From positions 1-9,300 of the forward strand of contig JAPOSJ010000246.1 of NCBI GenBank assembly GCA_026709745.1: a stretch of 9,300 bases of DNA, written 5' to 3'. Positions 1-6,606 of the stretch are shown here, in pieces. Positions within the stretch are counted from its first letter, which is position 1; each line of letters begins with the position of its first letter. The notes under the pieces were generated by a model. The model was not told where the DNA came from, made no database searches, and worked only from the letters and a program-made list of their open reading frames with translations. The translations under genes were made by a program, and so were the position numbers. This stretch comes from Candidatus Dadabacteria bacterium. Lineage in GTDB: Bacteria; Desulfobacterota_D; UBA1144; Nemesobacterales; Nemesobacteraceae.

Positions 1-349
1 CTATTGTCCATTCCAACTAGTGTTTATTAAAACGCAAATACGAGTAGAGCTATACCTCGGGCGTAGTGATATTGCGGAGAACCAGTTTCTTTTTAAGGAG
101 CTTGAAAAACGGAAGGAAGAAATTGAAAAAAACTTTGGAGAAAAACTTATTTGGAACCAGAAAGAGGACAGAAAAGCATTGTTAATCCAATTCAGAAAAT
201 CTTCCGACTGTTATAACGAAGAGAACTGGCCCGATATGATTGAATGGCTTATCTCAAACATGACTTTGCTTGAGAAAGCTCTAAAAAAACCTCTTGCGGA
301 AGCGGGTTCAAAGCTAAAAGGTCTCCAGATTACTGAATCTGGTGACTAA
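1..349 (+). CDS. DUF4268-family protein, C-terminal part (5' end outside window)
   Basis: The frame is open from base 2 to the TAA at 347-349 and gives 115 visible residues. A GTG at 20 could be read as a start, but the codons before it (reading YCPFQLVF) continue the family-like pattern of a beta strand leading into RVELYLG. The gene is therefore most likely cut by the window edge rather than started here. The segment RVELYLGRSD, a helix rich in E and K around EKRKEEIEKNFGE, and the later NWPDMIEWL stretch match the C-terminal DUF4268 domain as I remember it. Full-length members usually carry a further N-terminal region, which would lie to the left of this window. The biochemical role is not established; the family is often found in accessory regions. 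Base composition is lower in G+C than in the genes that follow. Family assignment is fairly firm, function unknown. Confidence 0.75.
   Translation, partial: YCPFQLVFIKTQIRVELYLGRSDIAENQFLFKELEKRKEEIEKNFGEKLIWNQKEDRKALLIQFRKSSDCYNEENWPDMIEWLISNMTLLEKALKKPLAEAGSKLKGLQITESGD
321..346 (+). other. Inverted repeat / predicted RNA hairpin at the 3' end of the DUF4268 gene
   Basis: The arms GTCTCCAGATT (321-331) and AATCTGGTGAC (336-346) pair around a 4-base loop ACTG, with one T-T mismatch in a stem of ten pairs. The structure ends exactly at the TAA stop of the upstream gene. It looks like the stem of a transcription terminator or an RNA 3'-end stabiliser, but no run of T follows (the next bases are TAATGATCAAG), so a standard intrinsic terminator is not supported. 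It lies inside coding sequence, encoding GLQITESGD. Confidence 0.5.
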
Positions 350-408
350 TGATCAAGAAAATGAGCTACACAAGGTAAGAGAAAATAAAAATAAAAACAA
401 AACCGAAG

Positions 409-1557
409 ATGATAAACGAACTAAGAATGATCAAACACCTGATGGACATCATACGGATAGACAGTCCGTCAAGAAGGGAAAGAAACGTAGCGATAAGGCT
501 TGAAGAGGAGATGAAAGATCTCGGTGCCGAATGTTTCTATGACGATGCCGGCGATAAAGTCGGCGGGGATACTGGAAATCTCATAGTAAAGGTTCCCGGA
601 ACGAAAAAAAACGCCCCACCCTTTTTTCTCTGCTCCCACATGGATACCGTAAGCCCGGGAGAGGGAATAAAGCCAATAGTGCAGGACGGCATTATGAGAA
701 GCGATGGTACTACAATACTCGGAAGCGACGATAAAAGCGGCGTCTCCATAATAGTCGAGGCACTTCGCAGTCTTAGAGAAAACGATATCCCACACTCAGA
801 CATAGAAGTGGCTTTTACAATCTGCGAAGAGGTCGGCCTTCTGGGGGCAAAATTTCTTGACACATCAAACTTTAAAAGCCTCTACGGAATAGTACTTGAC
901 AGCAGTACCCCACAAAGACTGGTGCTCAGGTGCCCATGCTCAGACATCATGGACGTTAAGATACACGGCGTCGAGGCCCATTCAGGACTCTGCCCAGAAA
1001 ATGGAATAAGCGCTGTGGAAGTCTTAAGCGACGCGATCTCTAGAATGAAGCTCGGAAGGATAGACCATGAAACAACGGCAAATATAGGAAAAGTAAACGG
1101 GGGATCCGCCATAAACATAGTTCCAGGATTGGTTGAAGTAAAAGCTGAAGCACGAAGCCATGACCCGGAAAAACTCGACGTGCAAATACAGCACATGCGC
1201 GAATGCTTTATAGAAGCAGCCCAGAGCAGAGAGATGTTCCTTGACGAAGAACGGCTCTGTGCACGCGCGGAGATAAAGACAGAACGTGTTTACCCGGTAA
1301 TGAATGTCTCTCCGCAGGCAAACGTCACAAAACTTGTACTCAAAGCCGCTGATAACCTTCACCACGACATAGAACTTCACACAAGCGGCGGAGGATGCGA
1401 CGCAAACTATATAAACGAGAAGGGGATTGAGTGCGTAAACCTAGGAACCGGAATGTACGAACTTCACACCGTAAACGAATACCTTATGATTGATGAATTT
1501 CGAAGATCGGCGGAGATAGTTTTTGAAACCATAAAGCTCCACTCGGAAAGCAACTGA
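409..1557 (+). CDS. PepT-like M20-family metallopeptidase
   Basis: The product is 382 aa and is a predicted cytoplasmic zinc exopeptidase of the M20 family, nearest to the PepT-like (tripeptidase-like) group. It probably releases N-terminal residues from short peptides. Dinuclear metal-site motifs are in the usual order: SHMDT (H77, D79), GSDDKSG with the bridging aspartate at D107/D108, CEEVG (E140, E141), VLDSS (D164) and a C-terminal ELHTVNE (H353). The dimerisation (lid) domain begins near residue 180 and carries the EAHSG motif at H191. No signal peptide is seen. The ATG at 409 is preferred because residues 1-25 (INELRMIKHLMDIIRIDSPS) match the normal N-terminus. An ATG at 427 is an alternative, and no strong Shine-Dalgarno is visible for either. 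It is slightly shorter than E. coli PepT (about 408 aa), so the substrate may differ. It is the first gene of the packed rightward block, 3 bases ahead of the chelatase gene. Confidence 0.9.
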   Translation: MINELRMIKHLMDIIRIDSPSRRERNVAIRLEEEMKDLGAECFYDDAGDKVGGDTGNLIVKVPGTKKNAPPFFLCSHMDTVSPGEGIKPIVQDGIMRSDGTTILGSDDKSGVSIIVEALRSLRENDIPHSDIEVAFTICEEVGLLGAKFLDTSNFKSLYGIVLDSSTPQRLVLRCPCSDIMDVKIHGVEAHSGLCPENGISAVEVLSDAISRMKLGRIDHETTANIGKVNGGSAINIVPGLVEVKAEARSHDPEKLDVQIQHMRECFIEAAQSREMFLDEERLCARAEIKTERVYPVMNVSPQANVTKLVLKAADNLHHDIELHTSGGGCDANYINEKGIECVNLGTGMYELHTVNEYLMIDEFRRSAEIVFETIKLHSESN

Positions 1558-1560
1558 GCT

Positions 1561-1923
1561 ATGAAGGCACTTATACTGGCAGATCACGGAAGTACTGTGA
1601 AAGAGGCAAACGCCCTTCTTGAGAAAGTGGCTGAGAGGGCGAGGGCTTACACGGGTTCACCATTTGATATTGTTGAGTCCTCCCATATGGAGCTTTGCGA
1701 ACCGTCAATAGAACAGGCTTTTCGCAAGTGCATCGCGGCCGGGGCGACGGACATAACAGTGCACCCTTACTTTCTCGCACCGGGAAGACACTCAAAGTCC
1801 GATATTCCCAGAATGGTGGCAGAAGCAGCTCGGAATTTTCCGCAAGTAAGTTACAGGGTTACAGAACCGCTTGGGCTTCACGACAAGATAATAGAAGTTG
1901 TATTTGAAAGATCGCTTGGATAA
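1561..1923 (+). CDS. cbiX: CbiX-type small sirohydrochlorin chelatase
   Basis: The 120-aa product is a single-domain class II chelatase of the CbiX/SirB type, which inserts cobalt, iron or nickel into sirohydrochlorin in cobalamin, siroheme or F430 synthesis. The sequence shows the N-terminal ADHGS motif (H9), a second conserved segment VHPYFLAPGRHSKSDIP with H68 and H77, and the EPLGLHD segment near the C-terminus. H9 and H77 are the likely metal-binding pair of short CbiX proteins. The length is that of the short form (CbiXS), which acts as a homodimer, not the two-domain CbiK or CbiX-long form. It starts 3 bases after the peptidase stop, with only a weak GGAAAG upstream, suggesting translational coupling. 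No other tetrapyrrole gene is in the window, so the metal (Co, Fe or Ni) cannot be decided. Family call firm, metal specificity open. Confidence 0.88.
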   Translation: MKALILADHGSTVKEANALLEKVAERARAYTGSPFDIVESSHMELCEPSIEQAFRKCIAAGATDITVHPYFLAPGRHSKSDIPRMVAEAARNFPQVSYRVTEPLGLHDKIIEVVFERSLG

Positions 1924-1940
1924 CACCCATACAAAACCTG

Positions 1941-2669
1941 ATGAGAAAGTATTCAGCGGTGCTTTTTGACTTTTTCGATACGCTTGTAATGTTTGACCCC
2001 TCACTTCTGCCCGAGGTAAGAATTGACGGAGAGGTGCGCAATTCAACCGCCCAACATGTTTTCACGCAGATGCGCTCAAGCCTAGAAGGAATGGAATTTT
2101 CAGACTTCTATATGCCTTTTGTTGAGAGTTACACAGAACTTCTTGAACTCAGGAAAAAGGACTTGAGAGAATATCCTAACAGAAAAAGGTTTGAAATATT
2201 CCTTGAGAAGACTGGCATTAAAGGAGATCATGACTTGCCTGACAGATTTGTACACTCACACATGGAAAGCCTCTGCGGAGCAGCTGTGTATCCGAAACAT
2301 CACACCGAAGTTCTTTTCTACCTCCGGGAAAAAGGATGCAGGCTTTCTCTGGTCTCGAATTTCGATCACGCTCCAGCTGTGCGTAAACTGCTCGGGAGAT
2401 TTGGGATTACGGATTTTTTCGAAAATATAGTGATATCAGAAGAAGTGGGTTGGAGAAAACCTCACAGGAAAATATTTGAATTAGCTCTTGCTGAACTTGA
2501 TGAGAGTCCGCAAAATGCTATTTTCATAGGGGACAATCTCGAAGCAGATATAGTGGGATCCTCACGGCTCGGAATTGATTCTGTGTGGGTAAAGAAAAAA
2601 GAACAAGCCACACAGGCAGAACCAGATTTCATCATAGAAGACCTCATAGAACTAAGAGATATAATCTAG
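1941..2669 (+). CDS. HAD-superfamily hydrolase (subfamily IA)
   Basis: The 242-aa product is a soluble haloacid-dehalogenase-type hydrolase, most likely a phosphatase on a small phosphorylated metabolite. All four HAD motifs are present. Motif I is FDFFDTL, with nucleophile D10 and acid/base D13. Motif II is LVSN, with S139. Motif III is the lysine K173 in GWRKPHRKIFE. Motif IV is FIGDNLEADIVG, with D198 and D203. About 125 residues separate motifs I and II, consistent with a helical C1 cap, and the GxxxP-like spacing is that of HAD-IA. The substrate cannot be deduced; phosphoglycolate, nucleotide and other sugar-phosphate specificities occur in this subfamily. The ATG at 1941 lies 17 bases after the chelatase stop without a clear Shine-Dalgarno, but the start is well placed because motif I begins at the usual distance from the N-terminus. 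Confidence 0.9.
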   Translation: MRKYSAVLFDFFDTLVMFDPSLLPEVRIDGEVRNSTAQHVFTQMRSSLEGMEFSDFYMPFVESYTELLELRKKDLREYPNRKRFEIFLEKTGIKGDHDLPDRFVHSHMESLCGAAVYPKHHTEVLFYLREKGCRLSLVSNFDHAPAVRKLLGRFGITDFFENIVISEEVGWRKPHRKIFELALAELDESPQNAIFIGDNLEADIVGSSRLGIDSVWVKKKEQATQAEPDFIIEDLIELRDII

Positions 2670-2683
2670 AAAATATCGTTTTG

Positions 2684-4363
2684 ATGAAAAGACTTGCCCG
2701 TACGGAGAAAAGACTGCCTTCCATAAGGAAGGGAATCAAGTTGCTCACCATACAGCAGATGCTTGAGAAAAAATCTCTCCTCTACGCAGACAAGGTCGCC
2801 TATTGCACAAGAAAAAAGAATCTGTCATTAAGTTGCCTTACCTTCAGTGAAGTTTTCACTCTTTTTACTGGGTTTGCAGCCCACCTCAGATATCTGGGTA
2901 TTAAAAAAGGAGACCACATCGCCATAGTGGGAGAAAACAGTCCACAGTGGGCAATCTCTTACTTCGCGGCAATATGGGCGGGTGCCATTGCTATCCCTCT
3001 TGACGCAAGAGCGAAAACGGAGCACACAAAACAGATTCTAGCGCTTTCAGATTCAAGGTTCCTTATCGCCTCGCCACCCTTTGCAAAAGCACTTGGCAAT
3101 GAAGGGACTGTCGAGCATCTAATACCAATGGAGGAGGCACTTGAAACAGAGAGGGACACCCGAGAAGCCATACCCCCTGAAAAAACAGAACCTCATGACA
3201 TAGCTGATATAGTCTTCACATCGGGAACTACCGGCAACCCCAAGGGAGTAATGCTCTCCCACAAGAACATAATGTCCAACCTCGGGATGCTTTACAGTGC
3301 TTTTCCTATAACCGATAAAGATACCTCCTTCTCAATACTGCCAATACACCATGTGTATGAGAGAATAGTCGGAATACTGCTGTCTTTTTACTGCGGGCAG
3401 AAAGTGTTTTTCGCACAAAGCATAAAACCGAACGAGATGCTCTCTGATCTAAAGGTGGCAAGACCTACAGTGTGGCTCAACACTCCCCTTATACTCGAGA
3501 GGCTGCTCGGGAGAATAGAGCAGGCTAAGACAAAAAACTTTTTCACAAAGTCCCTGCCCTGCTGGCTCTTCGGAAAAATGGCCAAAAAACAACTGGGGCT
3601 TGATCGCCTGAGACTCATAGTAAGCGGCGGAGCATCTTTGCCTGGGGCGGCTTCCGAGGGACTTCAAAAATACGGATTCCCCCTTCTTCAGGGATATGGA
3701 ATGAGTGAGACATCCGCTGTCATAACCGCAAATCCTTTCTCAAGACCAAAAAATGCAAGCGGTGGCATGGTGCTTGAGAACTGTGAGGTCGAGATAAGGG
3801 ACGCAGACCAGCAAGGAGTCGGGGAAATATGCGCCATGGGTCCGAATATAATGCGGGGTTACTACAAAAACTCCTCGGCGACAGAAGAGATTCTCTCGGA
3901 TGATGGATGGCTCAGAACTGGCGATCTTGGTTATTTTGATGACGAAGGCTACCTCTATATAACCGGAAGGAAGAAATCAATTATCGTAACGCGGGGAGGA
4001 AAGAATATCTCTCCCGAGGAGATCGAGGAAAAACTCACCTCGCTTGAGACGGTTGAAGAAGCAGTTGTGTTCAGCCCGGATGATGAAAGGATGCAGGCCG
4101 TTATATTCCCAGAGGCAGGAGAAATTTCAAGAAGACTTGACCCCTACCCTAAATATGGAGATGATGAGAGAATCTGGGATATTCTCAAAAGCGAGATAAC
4201 ACGACTTAACCGTCGCATTGAAGCCCATAAAAGAATAAGCCATTTCGCAATTGCAAGAAAAGAACTGCCGAAAACAACCACAAGAAAGGTAAAAAGGTAC
4301 CTTTTTATCGGCATGGACATACCCAGGACAATAAAATTCATCTATCCCCCGGAGGACAAATGA
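2684..4363 (+). CDS. Long-chain acyl-CoA ligase (AMP-binding / FadD-like)
   Basis: Predicted ATP-dependent acyl-CoA synthetase of the ANL superfamily, activating a fatty or related carboxylic acid through an acyl-AMP. Counting from the ATG at 2684 (559 aa), motifs occur in order: the P-loop TSGTTGNPKG (179-188), PIHHVYERI typical of FAA1-type ligases, YGMSET (338-343), TGDLGY (from 412), the hinge GRKKS (428-432) and the C-terminal LPKTTTRKVKR with probable catalytic K535. No membrane segment or signal peptide is evident, so it is probably cytosolic or peripheral. The start is uncertain. The frame is open further up (GTG at 2585, overlapping the HAD gene), ATG 2684 lacks a Shine-Dalgarno, and a TTG at 2741 has AAGGAAGGG just upstream and would give 540 aa beginning just before TIQQML. 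The TGA stop overlaps the purL ATG. Chain-length specificity cannot be told, and other acid substrates are possible. Confidence 0.88.
   Translation: MKRLARTEKRLPSIRKGIKLLTIQQMLEKKSLLYADKVAYCTRKKNLSLSCLTFSEVFTLFTGFAAHLRYLGIKKGDHIAIVGENSPQWAISYFAAIWAGAIAIPLDARAKTEHTKQILALSDSRFLIASPPFAKALGNEGTVEHLIPMEEALETERDTREAIPPEKTEPHDIADIVFTSGTTGNPKGVMLSHKNIMSNLGMLYSAFPITDKDTSFSILPIHHVYERIVGILLSFYCGQKVFFAQSIKPNEMLSDLKVARPTVWLNTPLILERLLGRIEQAKTKNFFTKSLPCWLFGKMAKKQLGLDRLRLIVSGGASLPGAASEGLQKYGFPLLQGYGMSETSAVITANPFSRPKNASGGMVLENCEVEIRDADQQGVGEICAMGPNIMRGYYKNSSATEEILSDDGWLRTGDLGYFDDEGYLYITGRKKSIIVTRGGKNISPEEIEEKLTSLETVEEAVVFSPDDERMQAVIFPEAGEISRRLDPYPKYGDDERIWDILKSEITRLNRRIEAHKRISHFAIARKELPKTTTRKVKRYLFIGMDIPRTIKFIYPPEDK
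2725..2743 (+). promoter_or_regulatory. Shine-Dalgarno-like site before alternative TTG start of the acyl-CoA ligase
   Basis: AAGGAAGGG (2725-2733) is followed after 7 bases by an in-frame TTG at 2741-2743. It is a better ribosome-binding arrangement than the bases before ATG 2684. The resulting protein would still keep the entire recognisable adenylation domain, so this site may be the true start. The purine-rich stretch could also be coincidental coding sequence. Confidence 0.35.
4290..4307. repeat. 18-bp perfect palindrome upstream of purL
   Basis: TAAAAAGGTACCTTTTTA reads the same on both strands, centred between 4298 and 4299 on a GGTACC core. The flanking bases 4288/4309 (G and C) also pair, beyond one G/T position. 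It lies in the last codons of the acyl-CoA ligase (within RKVKRYLFI), 52 bases before the purL ATG. It has the form of a binding site for a dimeric regulator, but it does not match the E. coli PurR operator or the B. subtilis PurBox. The encoded conserved residues could also have produced it by chance. Confidence 0.5.
4351..4355 (+). promoter_or_regulatory. purL: Ribosome binding site of purL
   Basis: GGAGG lies 4 bases before the ATG at 4360. It is the most canonical Shine-Dalgarno in the window and fixes the purL start, which overlaps the upstream TGA in an ATGA arrangement. Confidence 0.8.
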
Positions 4364-6606
4364 ACAAATCATCTCTCCAGTTCGCTCTGGACCATGGCCT
4401 TATAAAGAGCGAGTACGAAAAGATAGTCGATACTCTGGGCAGAGAACCTAACTCAACAGAAATTGGAATCTTGGGAGCTATGTGGTCTGAACACTGCTCC
4501 TACAAAAGCTCAAGAGTGCACCTCCGAAAATTCCCTACGACTGGAGCGCAGGTTATACAGGGCCCTGGAGAGAACGCCGGAGTGGTAGACATAGGAGACG
4601 ATGACTGCGTCGTCTTTAAAATGGAAAGCCACAACCATCCCTCCTTTATAGAACCTTATCAGGGAGCCGCCACAGGGGTCGGTGGGATACTCAGGGACAT
4701 ATTCACCATGGGTGCAAGGCCAGTGGCACTTCTGAACTCTCTTCGTTTTGGAAACCCCGACCTTCAGAAAACGAAATTCCTAGTTGACGGAGTTGTATCG
4801 GGAATAGCAGGTTATGGAAACTGCATGGGGATCCCCACGGTGGGAGGAGACATATATTTTGATGAGTGTTACAACGGAAACCCTCTTGTAAACGCCTTTG
4901 CTCTAGGGGTAGCAAAAAAAGACAACCTCTTCCGCGGATACGCATCGGGCAGGGGAAACCCCGTTATATACGTCGGATCAAAAACCGGAAGAGACGGAAT
5001 ACAGGGAGCTATCATGGCGTCGGACACCTTTACAGAAGAAACCGAAGAGAAAAGACCCGCTGTACAGGTAGGAGACCCGTTTACAGAAAAACTCCTCCTT
5101 GAAGCCTGCCTTGAGCTTTTTAAAACCGACTGTGTTGTAGGGATACAAGACATGGGTGCCGCGGGACTTACATCCTCTTCAACAGAAATGGCCGACCGTG
5201 CGGGAACCGGGCTTGAAATCGAAATTGATAGGGTTCCCAGACGGGAAGAAGGGATGACTCCTTATGAAGTCTTGCTTTCAGAGTCGCAGGAAAGAATGCT
5301 CGTCGTTCTGGAAAAAGGCAAAGAGGATACGGCACGGGATATCTTCAGAAAATGGAACCTTGATTTCTCAGTAATAGGAAAGGTTACAGACTCAAAGAAA
5401 CTTACGGTCGTGCAAGAAGGGGAGGTGGTCGCTGACCTACCGGTGAGTCTCATAACCTCGGACGCTCCCATGTACACAAGACCGGTTAAAAAACCTGCCT
5501 ATCTTGAAAAGATAAAGAGACTGACCTCGCAGGACATTCCAGAAGCAGAGAACCTTCAGGAAGTTTTTCTCAAGATTCTTGCTTCTCCCACCATCTCCAG
5601 CAAAAGATGGGTGTACGAGCAGTATGACCATATGGTAAGAACCGACACTCTTCTGGGACCAGGAGCGGACTCCGCAGTAATCAGGCTCAAGAAAACCCTA
5701 AAAGGGATTGCAATGACATCTAATGTAAATTCTCGATATTGCTATTTAAATCCTTATAAAGGAAGTAAAATAGCTGTTGCAGAAAGTGTCAGGAATCTCG
5801 CCTGTTGCGGTGCTTTGCCTCTTGCAATCACAGACTGCCTTAATTTCGGGAACCCCGAGAAACCGGAGATAATGTGGCAGTTTGAGCAAAGCGTCAAAGG
5901 TATGTCGGAAGCCGCAAAGGTATTTGACACGCCAGTTGTAAGCGGCAACGTCAGTCTTTACAACGAAACCGAAGGTGTAGCCATATTCCCTACCCCTGCT
6001 GTGGCAATGGTAGGTCTTGTAAAAGATACCGACAAAATCGTCACATCCTGGTTTCAAGATCCCGGAGACCTAGTAATCTTGCTTGGTGGAGCTATTGAAG
6101 AAGATATTGGAGGAAGCGAATATCTTAAAACCACCCACGGCATAATTGATGGAGAACCGCCTTCAGTTGATCTTCACAAGGAAAAAAGACTTGCCAAAAT
6201 GTTGATTGCCTGTGCTTCTCAAAGTATAATCAAGTCTGCACATGACATATCCGAGGGCGGATTAGCTGTGGCGCTTGCGGAATGTTGCTTCAATCCGGAT
6301 GGCACAAGAGGGGTTCTTGCAAAAGCGCTTGACACAAATGAAAACTCTCTTAGAAGCGACCTGTTTCTTTTCTCTGAAACGCAGTCCAGAGTAATAACCA
6401 GCATAAATGATGAGAACTGGAGAAAAATAAAAGAAATTGCAGGTGATTATAGTATCCCTGTGCTGCTCATCGGAGTGGTTACGGATGACGACAGATTCTG
6501 TATTGAGAATTCGGTTGACATGAGAATCTCAGAAGTTCACGATGCATGGTCCGGGGGATTTAAGAGAAGCCTTTCAATAACAGAGGGGCAAAAAATAAAT
6601 GGCTAA
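4360..6606 (+). CDS. purL: Phosphoribosylformylglycinamidine synthase subunit PurL (small form)
   Basis: PurL converts formylglycinamide ribonucleotide, ATP and ammonia to FGAM (step 4 of de novo purine synthesis) in the cytoplasm. The 748-aa length is that of the small PurL, which works with separate PurS and PurQ (glutaminase) subunits; neither is in this window. Diagnostic motifs: MWSEHCSYKSS (H45), KMESHNHPS (H91, H93; catalytic region), QGAATGVGGI with RDIFTMGARP, GIQDMGAAGLTSSS (about 262-274), SESQERML, and in the second half SVRNLACCGALPLAITDCLNFGNP, VVSGNVSLYNET and SAHDISEGGLAVALAE. This order shows both tandem AIR-synthetase-like halves. The protein is intact and full length. Its start overlaps the acyl-CoA ligase stop by 4 bases, and its end overlaps purF by 8, pointing to coupled translation with PurF. 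An AT-rich patch occurs near 5701-5760. Confidence 0.97.
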   Translation: MNKSSLQFALDHGLIKSEYEKIVDTLGREPNSTEIGILGAMWSEHCSYKSSRVHLRKFPTTGAQVIQGPGENAGVVDIGDDDCVVFKMESHNHPSFIEPYQGAATGVGGILRDIFTMGARPVALLNSLRFGNPDLQKTKFLVDGVVSGIAGYGNCMGIPTVGGDIYFDECYNGNPLVNAFALGVAKKDNLFRGYASGRGNPVIYVGSKTGRDGIQGAIMASDTFTEETEEKRPAVQVGDPFTEKLLLEACLELFKTDCVVGIQDMGAAGLTSSSTEMADRAGTGLEIEIDRVPRREEGMTPYEVLLSESQERMLVVLEKGKEDTARDIFRKWNLDFSVIGKVTDSKKLTVVQEGEVVADLPVSLITSDAPMYTRPVKKPAYLEKIKRLTSQDIPEAENLQEVFLKILASPTISSKRWVYEQYDHMVRTDTLLGPGADSAVIRLKKTLKGIAMTSNVNSRYCYLNPYKGSKIAVAESVRNLACCGALPLAITDCLNFGNPEKPEIMWQFEQSVKGMSEAAKVFDTPVVSGNVSLYNETEGVAIFPTPAVAMVGLVKDTDKIVTSWFQDPGDLVILLGGAIEEDIGGSEYLKTTHGIIDGEPPSVDLHKEKRLAKMLIACASQSIIKSAHDISEGGLAVALAECCFNPDGTRGVLAKALDTNENSLRSDLFLFSETQSRVITSINDENWRKIKEIAGDYSIPVLLIGVVTDDDRFCIENSVDMRISEVHDAWSGGFKRSLSITEGQKING
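6583..6588 (+). promoter_or_regulatory. purF: Ribosome binding site of purF
   Basis: GAGGGG lies 10 bases before ATG 6599, inside the 3' end of purL. The spacing is a little long, but no better start exists nearby and the protein N-terminus fits PurF. Confidence 0.6.

Noticed and set aside
349..378. Nine-codon reading frame (MIKKMSYTR) starting within the stop of the DUF4268 gene (TAATG)
   Set aside because: Too short, without family resemblance or a ribosome binding site. The TAATG overlap alone is not evidence of a gene.
469..1380. Several minus-strand open frames of 100-120 codons opposite the peptidase
   Set aside because: They lie antisense to a clearly conserved protein, resemble no known family and are Ser/Phe-rich as expected for reverse reads of such coding sequence.
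5755..5760. TATAAA as a possible -10 promoter element within purL
   Set aside because: No acceptable -35 hexamer sits 16-18 bases upstream (CTCGAT at the expected place).
5746..6057. Minus-strand 103-codon frame opposite purL
   Set aside because: It is antisense to highly conserved PurL motifs, with no recognisable protein features.
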